Positions 50,692 to 61,037 of a stretch of DNA of 64,000 nucleotides are shown one piece after another. Made by a program: the position numbers and the translations under genes. Origin of the DNA: Leucobacter muris (GTDB lineage: Bacteria > Actinomycetota > Actinomycetes > Actinomycetales > Microbacteriaceae); contig NZ_CP035037.1 in assembly GCF_004028235.1 (NCBI RefSeq), positions 620,001-684,000 on the forward strand. Reading direction: 5' to 3'. The first letter of the stretch is position 1; every line of letters starts with the position of its first letter. The notes under the pieces were generated by a model. That model saw nothing but the letters and a program-made list of their open reading frames with translations. It searched no databases and was not told where the DNA came from.

Positions 50692-52230
50692 ATGAGCGAG
50701 CAGCCCGCAGCCAATGCGTCCGCAGAGACCGAAGAGGATCTCTTCGAACAGAAGCGCGTGCGCCTGGAGAAGCGGGACAGGCTGAACGAGGGCGCTGACC
50801 TCGGCGGGGGCGCGTACCCCGTCGAACTGCCGGTGACGGCGACCATCCCCGAGGTGCGCGCGAAGTGGGGCCGCCTCGAGCAGACCCCCGACAGCGCCTC
50901 GGGCGAGACGGTCGGCGTCGCGGGCCGCGTAGTCTTCCAGCGCAACACGGGCAAGCTCTGCTTCGCGTCGCTGCAGGCGGGCGACGGCACCCGCATCCAG
51001 GCGATGGTGAGTCTCGCCGAGGTGGGCGAGGAGTCGCTCGCGGCCTACAAGGAACTCGTCGACCTGGGCGATCACCTCTTCGTGAGCGGCGAGGTCGTCT
51101 CGAGCCGCCGCGGCGAGCTCTCGATCATGGTGCGCGAGTGGCGCGTCGCGGCGAAGGCGCTCGCACCCCTGCCCAACATGTACGCCGAGCTCAACGAGGA
51201 GTCGCGGGTGCGTCAGCGCTACCTCGACCTGATCCAGCGCGAGCAGGCCCGCATCAACGTCGTCACCCGGGCCCGCACGATGGCGAGCCTGCGCCGCACC
51301 TTCGCCGAGCGCGGGTTCATCGAGGTCGAGACCCCCATGCTGCAGACCATGCACGGCGGCGCCTCCGCGCGGCCGTTCGTCACGCACTCGAACGCCTTCG
51401 ACACCGAGCTCTTCCTGCGTATCGCCCCCGAGCTCTACCTGAAGCGGGCGGTGGTCGGCGGGCTCGAGCGGGTCTTCGAGATCAACCGCAACTTCCGCAA
51501 CGAGGGCGCCGACTCGACGCACAGCCCCGAGTTCGCGATGCTCGAGTCGTACCAGGCCTACACCGACTACAACGGCATCGCCGACCTGACGCAGCAGCTC
51601 ATCCAGAACGCCGCGCTCGCGGTGAACGAGGGCACCGAGCGCGAGGGCACCTACGTGGTGCGCTGGGCCGACGGCACACTCTTCGATCTCGGCGGCGACT
51701 GGGATCGCATCTCGATGTACGGCACCCTCTCGCAGGCCGCGGGCCGCGAGATCACGCCCGAGACGCCGGTTTCGGAGCTGCAGGCCATCGCCGACGCCGA
51801 GGGCGTCGAGGTGCGGCTGCCGAACCACGGCAAGCTCGTCGAGGAACTGTGGGAGCACTTCGTGAAGGACGGGCTCACCCGCCCCACCTTCGTGATGGAT
51901 TTCCCGGTCGAGACGAGCCCGCTCACGCGCCACCACCGCTCCATTCCGGGTGTGGTCGAGAAGTGGGATCTCTACGTGCGGGGATTCGAGCTGGCCACCG
52001 GCTACTCCGAGCTCGTCGACCCGGTCGTGCAGCGCGAGCGCTTCGTGCAGCAGGCGGCAGAGGCGGCGCGCGGCGACGATGAGGCCATGAGCGTCGACGA
52101 GGAGTTCTTGCGCGCGCTCGAGCACGGCATGCCGCCGTCGGGGGGCATGGGCATGGGCATGGACCGTCTGCTGATGGCGCTGACCGGGCTCGGGATCCGC
52201 GAGACGATCCTCTTCCCGCTCGTCAAGTAG
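50692..52230 (+). CDS. lysS: Lysyl-tRNA synthetase, class II
   Basis: 512 residues. The anticodon-binding OB domain ([24 protein letters not shown]) precedes the catalytic core with class II motif 1 ([21 protein letters not shown]), motif 2 ([24 protein letters not shown]) and motif 3 ([16 protein letters not shown]). It charges tRNA-Lys. GGAGG at 50677 precedes ATG 50692, and the longer frame to 50551 is not supported. TAGGAT at 50620 may be its promoter. Confidence 0.97.
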   Translation: MSEQPAANASAETEEDLFEQKRVRLEKRDRLNEGADLGGGAYPVELPVTATIPEVRAKWGRLEQTPDSASGETVGVAGRVVFQRNTGKLCFASLQAGDGTRIQAMVSLAEVGEESLAAYKELVDLGDHLFVSGEVVSSRRGELSIMVREWRVAAKALAPLPNMYAELNEESRVRQRYLDLIQREQARINVVTRARTMASLRRTFAERGFIEVETPMLQTMHGGASARPFVTHSNAFDTELFLRIAPELYLKRAVVGGLERVFEINRNFRNEGADSTHSPEFAMLESYQAYTDYNGIADLTQQLIQNAALAVNEGTEREGTYVVRWADGTLFDLGGDWDRISMYGTLSQAAGREITPETPVSELQAIADAEGVEVRLPNHGKLVEELWEHFVKDGLTRPTFVMDFPVETSPLTRHHRSIPGVVEKWDLYVRGFELATGYSELVDPVVQRERFVQQAAEAARGDDEAMSVDEEFLRALEHGMPPSGGMGMGMDRLLMALTGLGIRETILFPLVK

Positions 52231-52380
52231 CGGCGGTTCGCCTCGTTCGCACCGCAGCGGCGGGTGCTTCAGCGGAGACCCCCGGCTGCTTCGTCGCAGA
52301 TGGATCGGTCGGGCGTGACTCCCGTTCTCGCGCACCGCGGTCCCAGGAAGAACCGGGGGAGGACCGGTACCCTGGTGGGC

Positions 52381-52560
52381 ATGGACAACTGGTGGATGAA
52401 CGCGATCTGGTCGCTGATCCCGACCGTGCTCATCGGGGCATTCTTCTGGCTCGTGATGCGCCTGATCCTGCGCGCCGACCGCACCGAGCGCCGCGTCTAC
52501 CAGCAGATCGAGAACGAGGAGCGCACCAAGGCCGGTCTGCCGCTGCACGACGATTCGTAG
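52381..52560 (+). CDS. Small single-helix membrane protein
   Basis: 59 residues starting MDNWWMNAIWSLIPTVLIGA: one transmembrane helix, then a charged tail (RADRTERRVYQQIENEERTK). TACCCT at 52368-52373 lies seven bases before the ATG (leaderless). A gene of this size and pattern often follows lysS in Microbacteriaceae. Unknown role. Confidence 0.72.
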   Translation: MDNWWMNAIWSLIPTVLIGAFFWLVMRLILRADRTERRVYQQIENEERTKAGLPLHDDS

Positions 52561-52652
52561 CCCGCCCCGCCGCCTCGCGGCCGCCTTCCATCGATAGAGT
52601 GGTCACGGGCGTGAGACGCGCGCTCGGCGAAGCGCAGGGGAGGCAGGCGGGC

Positions 52653-54134
52653 ATGGATCTGAGCTGGTCCGGGTTCAACTGGCCCTATCTGTGGACCCTG
52701 ACGGTGCTGATCGTCGACATCGTCATCAGAATCGTCGCCCTGTTCGTGGTGCCGCGCAACCGCCGCCCGACGGCGGGCATGGCGTGGCTGCTCGCCATCT
52801 TCCTGCTGCCGGTGCCCGGCCTGCTGCTCTTCCTCATCATCGGCAGCAAGCGGCTGCCGAAGAAGCGCGAGCGCAAGCAGGAGGCCGTCAACGAGTTCGT
52901 GGCCGAGATCTCGAGTCGCGAGGACAACGGCCTCGTCACCCCTGAGCGGGAGCTGCCGCCCGGCGTCGACAACGCCGTCAAGCTCGGCCGATCCCTCGGC
53001 GCGCAGCCGATGCTGCTCGGCAACACCGCTTCGATCTGCTTCGACTACGAGGAGTCGCTCGCGCGTATGGCCGCGGCGATCCGCGAGGCGCGCGAGTACG
53101 TGCACGTGGAGTTCTACATCCTCGTGCACGACAGCACGACGGACGACGTCTTCGCGGCGCTGCGCGAGGCGATCGCGCGGGGCGTGAAGGTGCGCGTGCT
53201 GCTCGACCACATCTCGGCGGTGCGGAACCCCGGCGCGAAGCGCACGCGGCAGAGCCTCACCGACATGGGCGCGGAGTGGGTGTACATGCTGCCGGTGCGC
53301 CCCTGGCGGGGCGAATACCAGCGGCCGGATCTGCGCAACCACCGCAAGCTGCTGGTGATGGACGGCCGGGTCGGGTTCATGGGGTCGCAGAACCTCGTCG
53401 ACTCCAGCTACAACAAGCCGGCGAACCGGCGCCGGGGTCTGCATTGGAAGGACCTGATGGTGCGCGTCGAGGGCCCGATCGTGCTCGGGCTCGAGGCCGT
53501 CTTCCAGGGCGACTGGTACCTCGAGACCGGCGAGTACCTCACGAACATCGCGGAGGGTCCGCTCTCGGTCGAGCGGCCGGGGGATCTCGACTGCCAGATC
53601 GTGCCGAGCGGCCCGGGGTATGGCGCCGAGAACAACCTGCAGGTGTTCGTCTCGCTGCTCTACGCCGCGCACCGCCGCATCAGCATCACGAGCCCGTACT
53701 TCGTGCCCGACGGCTCGATCATGAACGCGCTGCGCGCCGCCACCGCGAGGGGCGTCGAGGTGGAGCTGTTCGTCTCGGAGATCGGCGATCAGGCCGTGGT
53801 GTACCACGCGCAGCGCTCCTACTACGAGGAGTTGCTGCGCGCCGGCGTGCGCATCTGGATGTTCAGGCCACCCTACATCCTCCACTCGAAGCACTTCACC
53901 ATCGACGGCGATGTGGCGGTCGTGGGCTCCTCGAACATGGATCAGCGATCGTTCGGGCTCAACATGGAGATCTCGATGGTGGTGCACGGCGCGGCCTTCG
54001 TTCGGGATCTCGACGGCGTGAACGACTACTACCGCGAGAACGCTCGCGAGCTCACCCTCGAGGAGTGGCAGCAGCAGTCGCTGCCGTCGCAGCTGCTCGA
54101 CGGTCTGGCCCGCCTCACCTCCGCGCTGCAGTAG
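52653..54134 (+). CDS. cls: Cardiolipin synthase
   Basis: 493 residues from ATG 52653 (GGGGAGG upstream). Two N-terminal transmembrane helices are followed by two phospholipase-D catalytic motifs: NHRKLLVMDGRVGFMGSQN (His, Lys, Asp) and HSKHFTIDGDVAVVGSSNMDQRS. It condenses phosphatidylglycerol to cardiolipin in the membrane. Length and order match bacterial ClsA-type enzymes. Confidence 0.94.
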   Translation: MDLSWSGFNWPYLWTLTVLIVDIVIRIVALFVVPRNRRPTAGMAWLLAIFLLPVPGLLLFLIIGSKRLPKKRERKQEAVNEFVAEISSREDNGLVTPERELPPGVDNAVKLGRSLGAQPMLLGNTASICFDYEESLARMAAAIREAREYVHVEFYILVHDSTTDDVFAALREAIARGVKVRVLLDHISAVRNPGAKRTRQSLTDMGAEWVYMLPVRPWRGEYQRPDLRNHRKLLVMDGRVGFMGSQNLVDSSYNKPANRRRGLHWKDLMVRVEGPIVLGLEAVFQGDWYLETGEYLTNIAEGPLSVERPGDLDCQIVPSGPGYGAENNLQVFVSLLYAAHRRISITSPYFVPDGSIMNALRAATARGVEVELFVSEIGDQAVVYHAQRSYYEELLRAGVRIWMFRPPYILHSKHFTIDGDVAVVGSSNMDQRSFGLNMEISMVVHGAAFVRDLDGVNDYYRENARELTLEEWQQQSLPSQLLDGLARLTSALQ

Positions 54135-54164
54135 CGCCGGGGGTTCGTCGCCGAGGTTCGTCGG

Positions 54165-55226
54165 TTGGGCAGGAGCGCGCGATTCCGGTTTCGCGACTCG
54201 GTCGGCGTTCCGAGCGTGCCGAACGTGCTCACCACGGTGCAGGACTGGGGCGAGCTGGCCGAGGTCTCGGAGCGGGCGGGGTTGGGCCAGGATCTGGTGA
54301 TCCAGACGGCCTACGGCGACTCGGGCAAGACCACGTACTTCGTGACGAGCGAGGCCGAGTTCGCCGCCGTGGCCGACGAGGTCACCGGTGTCGAGATCAA
54401 GGTGATGAAGCGGATCAACAACCGCCCGATCGCGATCGAGGCCGTGCTGACCCGCCAGGGCACGGTGGTGGGGCCGTGCATGACCGAGATCACGGGTCAC
54501 GCCGACCTCACGCCGTACCGCGGAGGCTGGGCCGGCAACGAGATGTTCCCCACGGTGCTCGACGACACGAGCCGTCACGCCGCCATCGAGCTCGTGCGCA
54601 AGCTCGGCGACCGGCTCGGCAAAGAGGGGTACCGCGGCTTCTTCGAGGTCGACGTGCTGCTCGACACCGACACCGGCGACGTCTACCTCGGTGAGCTGAA
54701 CCCCCGCATCAGCGGGGCCTCGGCGATCACGAACGTGACGGCCGGAGCGTACGCCGACGTGCCGCTGTTCGCCTTCCACCTGCTCGAGTACTCGGGGATC
54801 GACTTCGAGATCGACGTCGAGGAGATCAACCTGCGCTGGGAGGAGCTCGTCTCGGAGGACGAGTGGAGCCACATGGTGATCAAGCACACGAGCAGCACGG
54901 TGGAGCGCATCGACGCGGCGCCCCGCACGGGCCGCTACTCGCTCGACCACTACGGCAACCTCGTCTACACGCACCACGACTACGACTGGCACCTGCTGGG
55001 AAACGAGTCCGACGCGTTCTACCTGCGCATCTATCAGGAGGGCGACTACCGATGGAAGGGCGCCGACCTGGGCATCCTCGTCACGAAGGCGCATCTCGAG
55101 GCCGGCCACGGCGGTCTCACGCTGCACGCCAAGTACCTGATCGATGCGATCCGCGGCATGTACTGCACGACCGTGATCGACGGCGACGAGCTCGCGCCGA
55201 AGCCGACTCCCGCCAAAGGCAAGTGA
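54165..55226 (+). pseudogene. ATP-grasp (biotin-carboxylase-like) gene lacking its 5' part
   Basis: The frame is open from TTG 54165 and is recognisable from VGVPSVPNVLTTVQDWGELA onward. ATP-grasp features follow: LVIQTAYGDSGKTTYFV (nucleotide-binding lysine), FFEVDVLLDTDTGDVYLGELNPRISGASAITN (metal-binding Glu and Asn). Homologs as I remember them carry roughly 150-190 more N-terminal residues, and here the cardiolipin synthase stop lies only 30 bases upstream with no ribosome binding site. The gene is therefore truncated. Its partner gene follows after 21 bases. Confidence 0.65.
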
Positions 55227-55247
55227 GCCGCGTGGGATACTGAAGGG

Positions 55248-56467
55248 ATGAATGCTGAGACCGGATACGGTGTGAATGGACCGACGACGGGGTTCATCGA
55301 GGTCGTTCCGCCGCTCGACCAGTGGCAGTTCGCTCCGTACCTGCAGTGGTCGATGCAGAACATCCAGTCGTTCCTGCCCGTGCATCCGATCAGCCGGGGG
55401 GCGCGAGCCACCGAGTTCGCGCTCCGCCCGGCCGATCTGGGCGCCCTCGCGGTGCCGCACCCGTGGGAGGACCGCAGCGCCACCTTCACGGAGGTGATGG
55501 GCGCCACCCACACCGACGCTGGATGGTCACCCACCGCGGTGCGATCGTGGGCGAGCAGTACCTCGGCACCCTCGCGCCGGCGGGCATGCACCTGCTGATG
55601 TCGGTCTCGAAGTCGCTCACCGCGACGACCGCCGGGCTGCTCGCGGCGAGCGGCGAGCTGAACCTCGACGCCCCGGTCACCGACTACGTGCCGCAGCTCG
55701 TGGGATCCGGCTACGAGGGTGCCCTCGTGCGGCACCTCGTCGACATGCGCACGGGGGTGCGGTTCTCGGAGGAGTACCTCAACGAGGACGCCGAGGTGCG
55801 CCTGCTCGAGGAGGCCATCGGCTGGGCGCCGAAGAAGCACCCCGAGGTGCCGGACTCGCTGCTCGGCTTCCTGTCCACGCTGGGGCAGGAGCGACCGCAC
55901 GGCGGCCTGTTCGACTACAAGTCGTGCGAGACCGACGCCCTCGGCTTCGTGATCCAGGGGGCAGCCGCCCGCCACGCGGGCGACGTGATGTCGGAGCGTC
56001 TGTGGCAGCCGATGGGGGCCGAGTTCGACGCGCACGTCGGCATCGACAGCGTCGGCGGCGGCATGTTCGACGGCGGCGTCTCGGCGGCGATGCGGGATCT
56101 CGCGCGCTTCGGCAACCTCTACGTCAACAAGGGCTACGCGCTCGACGGCGCGGCGGTGCTGCCCGAGTGGTGGGTCGAGGACACCTTCGCGGGCGGCCCC
56201 GACTCGAGAGAGGCGTTCGCGAGCTCCGAGGACGCCACCTACATGCGCGGCGGCATGTACCGCAACGGCTTCTGGTTCCCCAGCGAGAGCGGCGACGTGA
56301 TGCTGGCGCTCGGCATCCACGGTCAGATGATCTACATGAATCGTGTGACGGGCGTGGTCGGAGTGAAGGTGTCGAGCTGGCCCACGCCGCAGGATGCCGA
56401 GAAGCTGTTCTGGACGGTGCGCGCCTTCGAGGTCGCCTCGTGGGCGCTCAACCGCGGAGAGGCGTAG
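55248..56467 (+). pseudogene. NylB/beta-lactamase-like serine hydrolase with a frameshift
   Basis: The first part starts at ATG 55248 (GAAGGG upstream) and reads to GATHTDA. A missing base at 55518-55520 shifts the frame; continuation is MVTHRGAIVGEQYLGTLAPA in the +2 frame. The nucleophile motif is SVSK (LMSVSKSLTAT), the Tyr is in FDYKSCETDALGFV, and the rest matches 6-aminohexanoate-dimer-hydrolase-like proteins. Repaired, it would be about 406 residues and complete. A sequencing error cannot be excluded. Confidence 0.78.
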
Positions 56468-57099
56468 CCGCAGCCGTCTCCGGCGCCCGCGCCACGCTCA
56501 GCGCCGCCGAGCCGTCGCCGGCTCGCACGCCGGTCCCGAGGCCGTCGCTCGCCGCGTCTCCGATCCGATCCCGGCTGAGCAGCCAGATCTCACCGTTCAG
56601 GATGCGGGGCACCGCGGCGCCGCTGAGCTGCGCGAGCCCCGCGCGCAGCAGCGCGCCGTGCGCGACCACGATGGTGCCGGGGGGCGCGGTCGAGGATGCC
56701 GAGCATGGCTCCGGCGGAGCGCTCGGCGAGCTGCTCGAGCGGCTCGGCGCCGGGGATCTCGAGCCCGGGCCAGCGTTGGTGCGCGTCGCTCACGAGCAGG
56801 CCCTCGGCCGGGCCGAAGTCGCGTTCCCAGAGCGCCTCCTCGATGCGCGCCGAGTCGAGCCCGAGCGTCGTCGCGAGGATCTCGGCGGTCTCGACGGCCC
56901 GGCCGAGCGGCGAGCTGAGCATGCCGCGCCACGGCCCATCCGCCGCGAGCTCGGCGAGGCGTGCGGCCGTTGCCGCGGCCTGAGCCCGCCCCGTGCTGTT
57001 GAGCGGCACCTCGGTGCGGCCCTGGATGCGGCGCTCGAGATTCCAGTCGGTCTCGCCGTGGCGCACCAGCGCGATCGTGTTCGCGGTCGAGAAGATCAT
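56448..57099 (-). pseudogene. Histidine phosphatase with a frameshift in a C6 run
   Basis: From ATG 57097-57099 the protein reads [20 protein letters not shown] with the catalytic RHG and continues through SSPLGRAVETAEILA and WERDFGPAEG. At 56679-56684 (six G on the plus strand) one extra base shifts the frame; removing it restores APGTIVVAHGALLRAGLAQLSGAAVPRILNGEIWLL, with the second catalytic His in VVAHG. The ATG overlaps the stop of the ABC ATPase gene, so it is the last gene of that operon. Its end overlaps the convergent hydrolase by 20 bases. Confidence 0.78.
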
Positions 57100-58343
57100 G
57101 CACTCACCATAGGCGGTGCCGGCTGAGCCTCTGCTGCCCCCGACCCCCGTCGAGTCCGCGAGGACTGCGGCGGTGCGGCTGCGGCGGGCTCGTGCGCATC
57201 CGGTTCCTCCGCTCCCGCCGCCCGCCGACCGGTCGACGCCGCGGGGTAGGCGATCGCGCGCTCGATCTCGACCCGCACCCGCGTGCCCGCCGCGCAGCGG
57301 ATCCCGCGTCCTCGGCTGCGCAGGCGCAGTCCGTTCCAGTCGACGACGAGGTCGTCGCCGTCCCTGCCGAACAGCGAGGAGGCCACTGCGGCGGGCCCCT
57401 CGGAATCGGGCACGACGCGCACGTGCTCGGGGAGCACCGCCAGCTCGACGGGGGAGCCCGGCGCGGGTGAAGCCCACCCGGGCGAAGCGGCGCCCCCCGC
57501 GGCGCCGGCCGCTGCCGCACCCGTTTCAGGGCCTCGCTCGATGCGATCCGCGGCCACGCGGAGCGCCGGCCGGTGGGCCCGGAATCCGCTCGCGTCGAGG
57601 GCGCCCTCGATCACGGTCGCGTCGGCGATGAAACCCGCCACGAAGGCCGATGCCGGGCGCCGCAGCAGCTCGGCGGGGGCGCCCTGCTGCTGCACCCGCC
57701 CGCCGTCGAGCACCACGACGCGATCGGCGAGCGCCAGCGCCTCGCTGCGGTCGTGCGTCACGTGCAGCACGGTGAGGCCCAGCTCCCGGGTCAGCAGTCG
57801 CAGTTCGAGCCGCAGCCGATCGCGCAGCGGCTCGTCGAGCGCCGAGAGGGCCTCGTCGAGCAGCAGTACCCGCGGTCGAGCGACGATGGCCCGGGCGATC
57901 GCCACCCGCTGCCGCTGGCCGCCCGAGAGCGTCGCCGGGTTGCGGCGCTCGGTGCCCGCGAGACCGACGAGCTCGAGCGCTTCCGAGACGCGTCGCGCTC
58001 GCTCGGCGCGCCGGACGCCCGAGCGCCTGAGCGGGTACTCGATGTTGCGGCCCACGCTCCAGTGGGGCCACACCGCGTGCTGCTGGAACACCATGCCGAG
58101 ACCGCGGCGCTCGGGTTCCACCCAGCGATCCGCGTCTGCGACGACGGCGTCGCCGACCCTCACCGAGCCGGCGGTGGGCCGCACGAAGCCCGCGACGGTG
58201 CGCAGCAGCGTCGTCTTGCCCGATCCCGAGGGGCCGATGAGCGCGACGAACTCGCCGTCGCCGACCCGCAGGTCGACGTCGGCAAGGCCGAGGTGGCCGC
58301 CCGGGTAGGCGAGGCTGACCGAGGCGAGGGAGACCGAGGACAT
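57096..58343 (-). CDS. ABC importer ATPase (FbpC/PotA type)
   Basis: 415 residues. Walker A GPSGSGKT (37-44), Q-loop FQQHAVWPH, signature LSGGQRQR (139-146), Walker [13 protein letters not shown] and switch His in HVTHDRSEA are intact. A C-terminal TOBE-like domain (about 250-385) and a Pro/Arg-rich tail follow. AGGAA precedes the ATG. It energises the adjacent fused permease. Iron, thiamine and phosphonate-type importers share this architecture; the neighbours suggest a phosphoester. Confidence 0.92.
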   Translation of the reverse strand: MSSVSLASVSLAYPGGHLGLADVDLRVGDGEFVALIGPSGSGKTTLLRTVAGFVRPTAGSVRVGDAVVADADRWVEPERRGLGMVFQQHAVWPHWSVGRNIEYPLRRSGVRRAERARRVSEALELVGLAGTERRNPATLSGGQRQRVAIARAIVARPRVLLLDEALSALDEPLRDRLRLELRLLTRELGLTVLHVTHDRSEALALADRVVVLDGGRVQQQGAPAELLRRPASAFVAGFIADATVIEGALDASGFRAHRPALRVAADRIERGPETGAAAAGAAGGAASPGWASPAPGSPVELAVLPEHVRVVPDSEGPAAVASSLFGRDGDDLVVDWNGLRLRSRGRGIRCAAGTRVRVEIERAIAYPAASTGRRAAGAEEPDAHEPAAAAPPQSSRTRRGSGAAEAQPAPPMVSA

Positions 58344-58351
58344 GGGGATTC

Positions 58352-59899
58352 CTAACGTGAGCTGCGCGCCGTGAGGCCGAGGCCGGCGAGGCCGACGAGC
58401 GCGACGATGAGCGAGAGGGCGGACGAGGCGTTGTAGGCGCCGGCCTGCTGCAGGTTGAAGATGACCACGCCGAGGGTCTGCGAGCCGGGTGAGAGCAGCA
58501 GCACCGAGAGGGTGAGTTCGCGCACCGCGGTGAGCGCGACGAGCACCGCCCCCGACAGTGCGGCGGGTACCGCCATGCGGCACGAGATGTCCCACAGCGC
58601 CCGCAGCCGCGAGGCGCCGGCGACCCGCGCGGCCTCCTCGGCGGTGCCGGGCGTCGCGGCGAGCGGGGCGCTCACCGACTGCACGACCAGCGCGAGGAAC
58701 GAGGTGAGGTAGGCGCAGAGGATGATCCACGGCGTGTTGTAGAGCCCGATGCTCGGGGCGATCACCAGCCAGGCGACCGCGATGACGAGGCCGGGGATCG
58801 CCTGCGGCAGCAGCGCGAGCCCCAGCAGCCCGGCGTTGTCGCGGGCCCGCGTGCGGGTGACGAGCGTGCCGATCGCGAGCCCGAGCAGCCCGCAGACGAC
58901 CGCCGCCGAGACGGCGAGCATCACCGAGTTGCCGATGCCCGTGAGCGTGCCCGACGCCGTCAGGGCGCGTTCGAAGCTCGCGAGGGTGATGTTCTCGGGC
59001 GTGAACGGCACACCGGGAGCGGGCAGCAGGGACTGGGCGGTCAGGGTGACGAGGGGCAGCACGGTGATCGCGAGCACGAGCGCTGAGGCCGCGATCCCCA
59101 CCGGGATGCGCGCCCGGCCGAGCGGCAGCCGATCCGGCGCCGCGGCCTGACCGTCGAGCTCGACGCGCGTGCGCGAGCGGAGCAGATCGACCACCACGCC
59201 GAGCAGTGCGATCACCAGCAGCACGAAGCCGATCGCGGCGACCACCGCGAGCGGGTCGTCGACCGTGCCCGACTGGAGGTAGCGGTAGACGAGGGTCGAC
59301 AGGGTGACGTAGCGCTCGGGCAGGCCGATGATCGAGGGGATGCCGAAGTCGGCGAGGTTCGAGACGGCGATGAGCGTGAACGACGACAGCATGGCGGGGC
59401 GCAGCAGCGGCAGCGTGATCGCCGTCATCGCGCGCCCGGCGGAGGAGCCCGCGATCCGCGCCGCCTGCTCGAGGTCGGCCGGCACGCGCCGCAGCGCCGC
59501 GGTGACGATCATCATGGCGACGGGATAGCCGTGCACCGCGAGCAGGAAGACGACGCCGTCGCCGCCGTAGAGGTTCCAGAGCGGGGCGCCGAAGCGGGCC
59601 GACCACCACGCGTTGACCGGCGAACTCGGTCCGAGCAGGCTCAGCCACGCGATCGCGCCGACGAACGGCGGCATGAGCAGCGGGCTCAGGGCGAGCAGGC
59701 GCAGCGCCCGGCGACCCGGCAGGTCGGTGCGCTCGAGCAGCAGGGCGAGGGAGGTGCCGACGACCACGGCGAGCGCCCCGGACAGGGCTGCCGAGACGAG
59801 CGAGTTCACCGCCGCGTCGAGCACGGCGGGGTCGGCGAGCTGGGTCCATCCGCCGCCCGTCGCGGCGAGCGCCACGATCGCCGCGATCGGCAGCAGCAC
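58352..59899 (-). CDS. ABC importer permease, fused two-domain (FbpB-like)
   Basis: At least 515 residues with two copies of a six-helix permease unit. EAA loops are visible as DLEQAARIAGSSAGRAMTAITLPLLRPAM and TAEEAARVAGASRLRALWDISCRMAVP. GTG 59899 is the first conventional start after the binding-protein stop, but it truncates the first helix; the frame upstream (ending RGALWVAVGA) looks coding, so translation may begin nearer 60010 with a CTG or by coupling. The fused form is typical of FbpB. Confidence 0.85.
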   Translation of the reverse strand: MLLPIAAIVALAATGGGWTQLADPAVLDAAVNSLVSAALSGALAVVVGTSLALLLERTDLPGRRALRLLALSPLLMPPFVGAIAWLSLLGPSSPVNAWWSARFGAPLWNLYGGDGVVFLLAVHGYPVAMMIVTAALRRVPADLEQAARIAGSSAGRAMTAITLPLLRPAMLSSFTLIAVSNLADFGIPSIIGLPERYVTLSTLVYRYLQSGTVDDPLAVVAAIGFVLLVIALLGVVVDLLRSRTRVELDGQAAAPDRLPLGRARIPVGIAASALVLAITVLPLVTLTAQSLLPAPGVPFTPENITLASFERALTASGTLTGIGNSVMLAVSAAVVCGLLGLAIGTLVTRTRARDNAGLLGLALLPQAIPGLVIAVAWLVIAPSIGLYNTPWIILCAYLTSFLALVVQSVSAPLAATPGTAEEAARVAGASRLRALWDISCRMAVPAALSGAVLVALTAVRELTLSVLLLSPGSQTLGVVIFNLQQAGAYNASSALSLIVALVGLAGLGLTARSSR

Positions 59900-60011
59900 G
59901 AGGGCGCCGACCGCGACCCACAGCGCGCCGCGAACGGCGCCGAGGCCGTCGAGGCGCGCGGCGCCCCCGCGGGGCCGACCGGCGACGGCCGGTCCCGCGG
60001 GGGCGAGCAGG

Positions 60012-61037
60012 CTACTGGAAGAGGCTATTGAAGGTCTCGACCGCGGCGGCCTGGGTGGCGCGGATCTTCTCGAGCTCGGGGTTCAGCAGCACGATGTCCG
60101 AGATCTCGGGCGCGCCCTCGGGGCTCTGCACGTCGTCGCGGATCGGCAGGTAGGACTGGGCGACGGCGATCTCCTGGCCCTGCTTGCTGATCAGGAAGTC
60201 GACGAGCAGCTTCGCGGCCTCGGGCTGCTCGGTGTCGGCGAAGATCCCGACGGGCTGCGAGACGAATGGCACGCCCTCCTCGGGGTAGACGGCCTCGATC
60301 GGCGAACCCGCGGCGGCGAGGTCGCGCACGAGCGAGTCGACCACGATGCCCACGGGGCTGCTGCCCTCGGCGACCGCCTGCGACACGGGGCCGTTGCTCT
60401 CGGCGATCAGGGGGCGGTTCGCGGCGAGGCCTTCGAGCCAGCTCAGGCCGAGCTTCGGCTCGTCGAGCCAGACGGCCGCGTTGTAGGCCGCCGCGCCCGA
60501 GACGTCGGGGTTGGGCATGGCGATCTTGCCGGCGTAGGCCGGGTCGGTGAGATCGTTCCACGAGGTCGGCGCGTCGGCGATCGTGTTCGTGTTGATCGCG
60601 ATGACGGTCGGCAGCAGGCGCGTGCCCACGTAGAAGTGCTCGGGATCGATGAGATCCTGCTGGATGCTCGCGGCCTCGGGCGATTCGTACTCGAGCAGCA
60701 GGTCGCGCTCGGCGTAGTCCTCGAAGGTGGGGGCGTCGGCGGCGAGCAGCAGGTCGGCGCCGATGTCGCCGGCCTTCTCCTCCGCGGCGATGCGGGCCGT
60801 GAGGTCGCCGGTGCCGGCGCGGAACACCTCGACGTCGATCTCGGGGTGCTGCTCGGTGAAGGCGGCGATGAGCTCGTCGATCTTCTCCTGGGGTTCGGAG
60901 GTGTAGAGGGTGAGGCTCGCGGCCTCCGTCTCGGCGGCGTCGGGGGAGGCGTCGGCGGCCGGCGCCGAGCATGCGGTGAGCGCGAGTGCTGAGAGGGAGA
61001 GCGCCGCGACGGCGCCGAGGGAACGGTTACGAGACAT
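60012..61037 (-). CDS. ABC importer substrate-binding lipoprotein (FbpA/PhnS-like)
   Basis: 341 residues. The signal peptide has lipobox LALTAC (Cys23). The mature part is a type II binding protein: LTLYTSEPQEKIDELIAAFTEQHPEIDVEVFRAGTGDLTARI, and ADAPTSWNDLTDPAYAGKIAMPNPDVSGA. The paired iron-binding tyrosines of FbpA near residue 220 are not evident, so iron is less likely; phosphonate or phosphoester binding fits the neighbours. The ATG overlaps the phosphodiesterase gene by 11 bases. Confidence 0.9.
   Translation of the reverse strand: MSRNRSLGAVAALSLSALALTACSAPAADASPDAAETEAASLTLYTSEPQEKIDELIAAFTEQHPEIDVEVFRAGTGDLTARIAAEEKAGDIGADLLLAADAPTFEDYAERDLLLEYESPEAASIQQDLIDPEHFYVGTRLLPTVIAINTNTIADAPTSWNDLTDPAYAGKIAMPNPDVSGAAAYNAAVWLDEPKLGLSWLEGLAANRPLIAESNGPVSQAVAEGSSPVGIVVDSLVRDLAAAGSPIEAVYPEEGVPFVSQPVGIFADTEQPEAAKLLVDFLISKQGQEIAVAQSYLPIRDDVQSPEGAPEISDIVLLNPELEKIRATQAAAVETFNSLFQ

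Noticed and set aside
54600..54710. Carbamoyl-phosphate synthase or true biotin carboxylase
   Set aside because: Only one ATP-grasp half is present, with no biotin-carrier or glutaminase neighbours; a generic ATP-grasp call is safer.
52497..55511. Open frame of about 1004 codons on the minus strand
   Set aside because: Antisense to cardiolipin synthase and the ATP-grasp gene, with biased His/Arg/Val composition and no motif or ribosome binding site.
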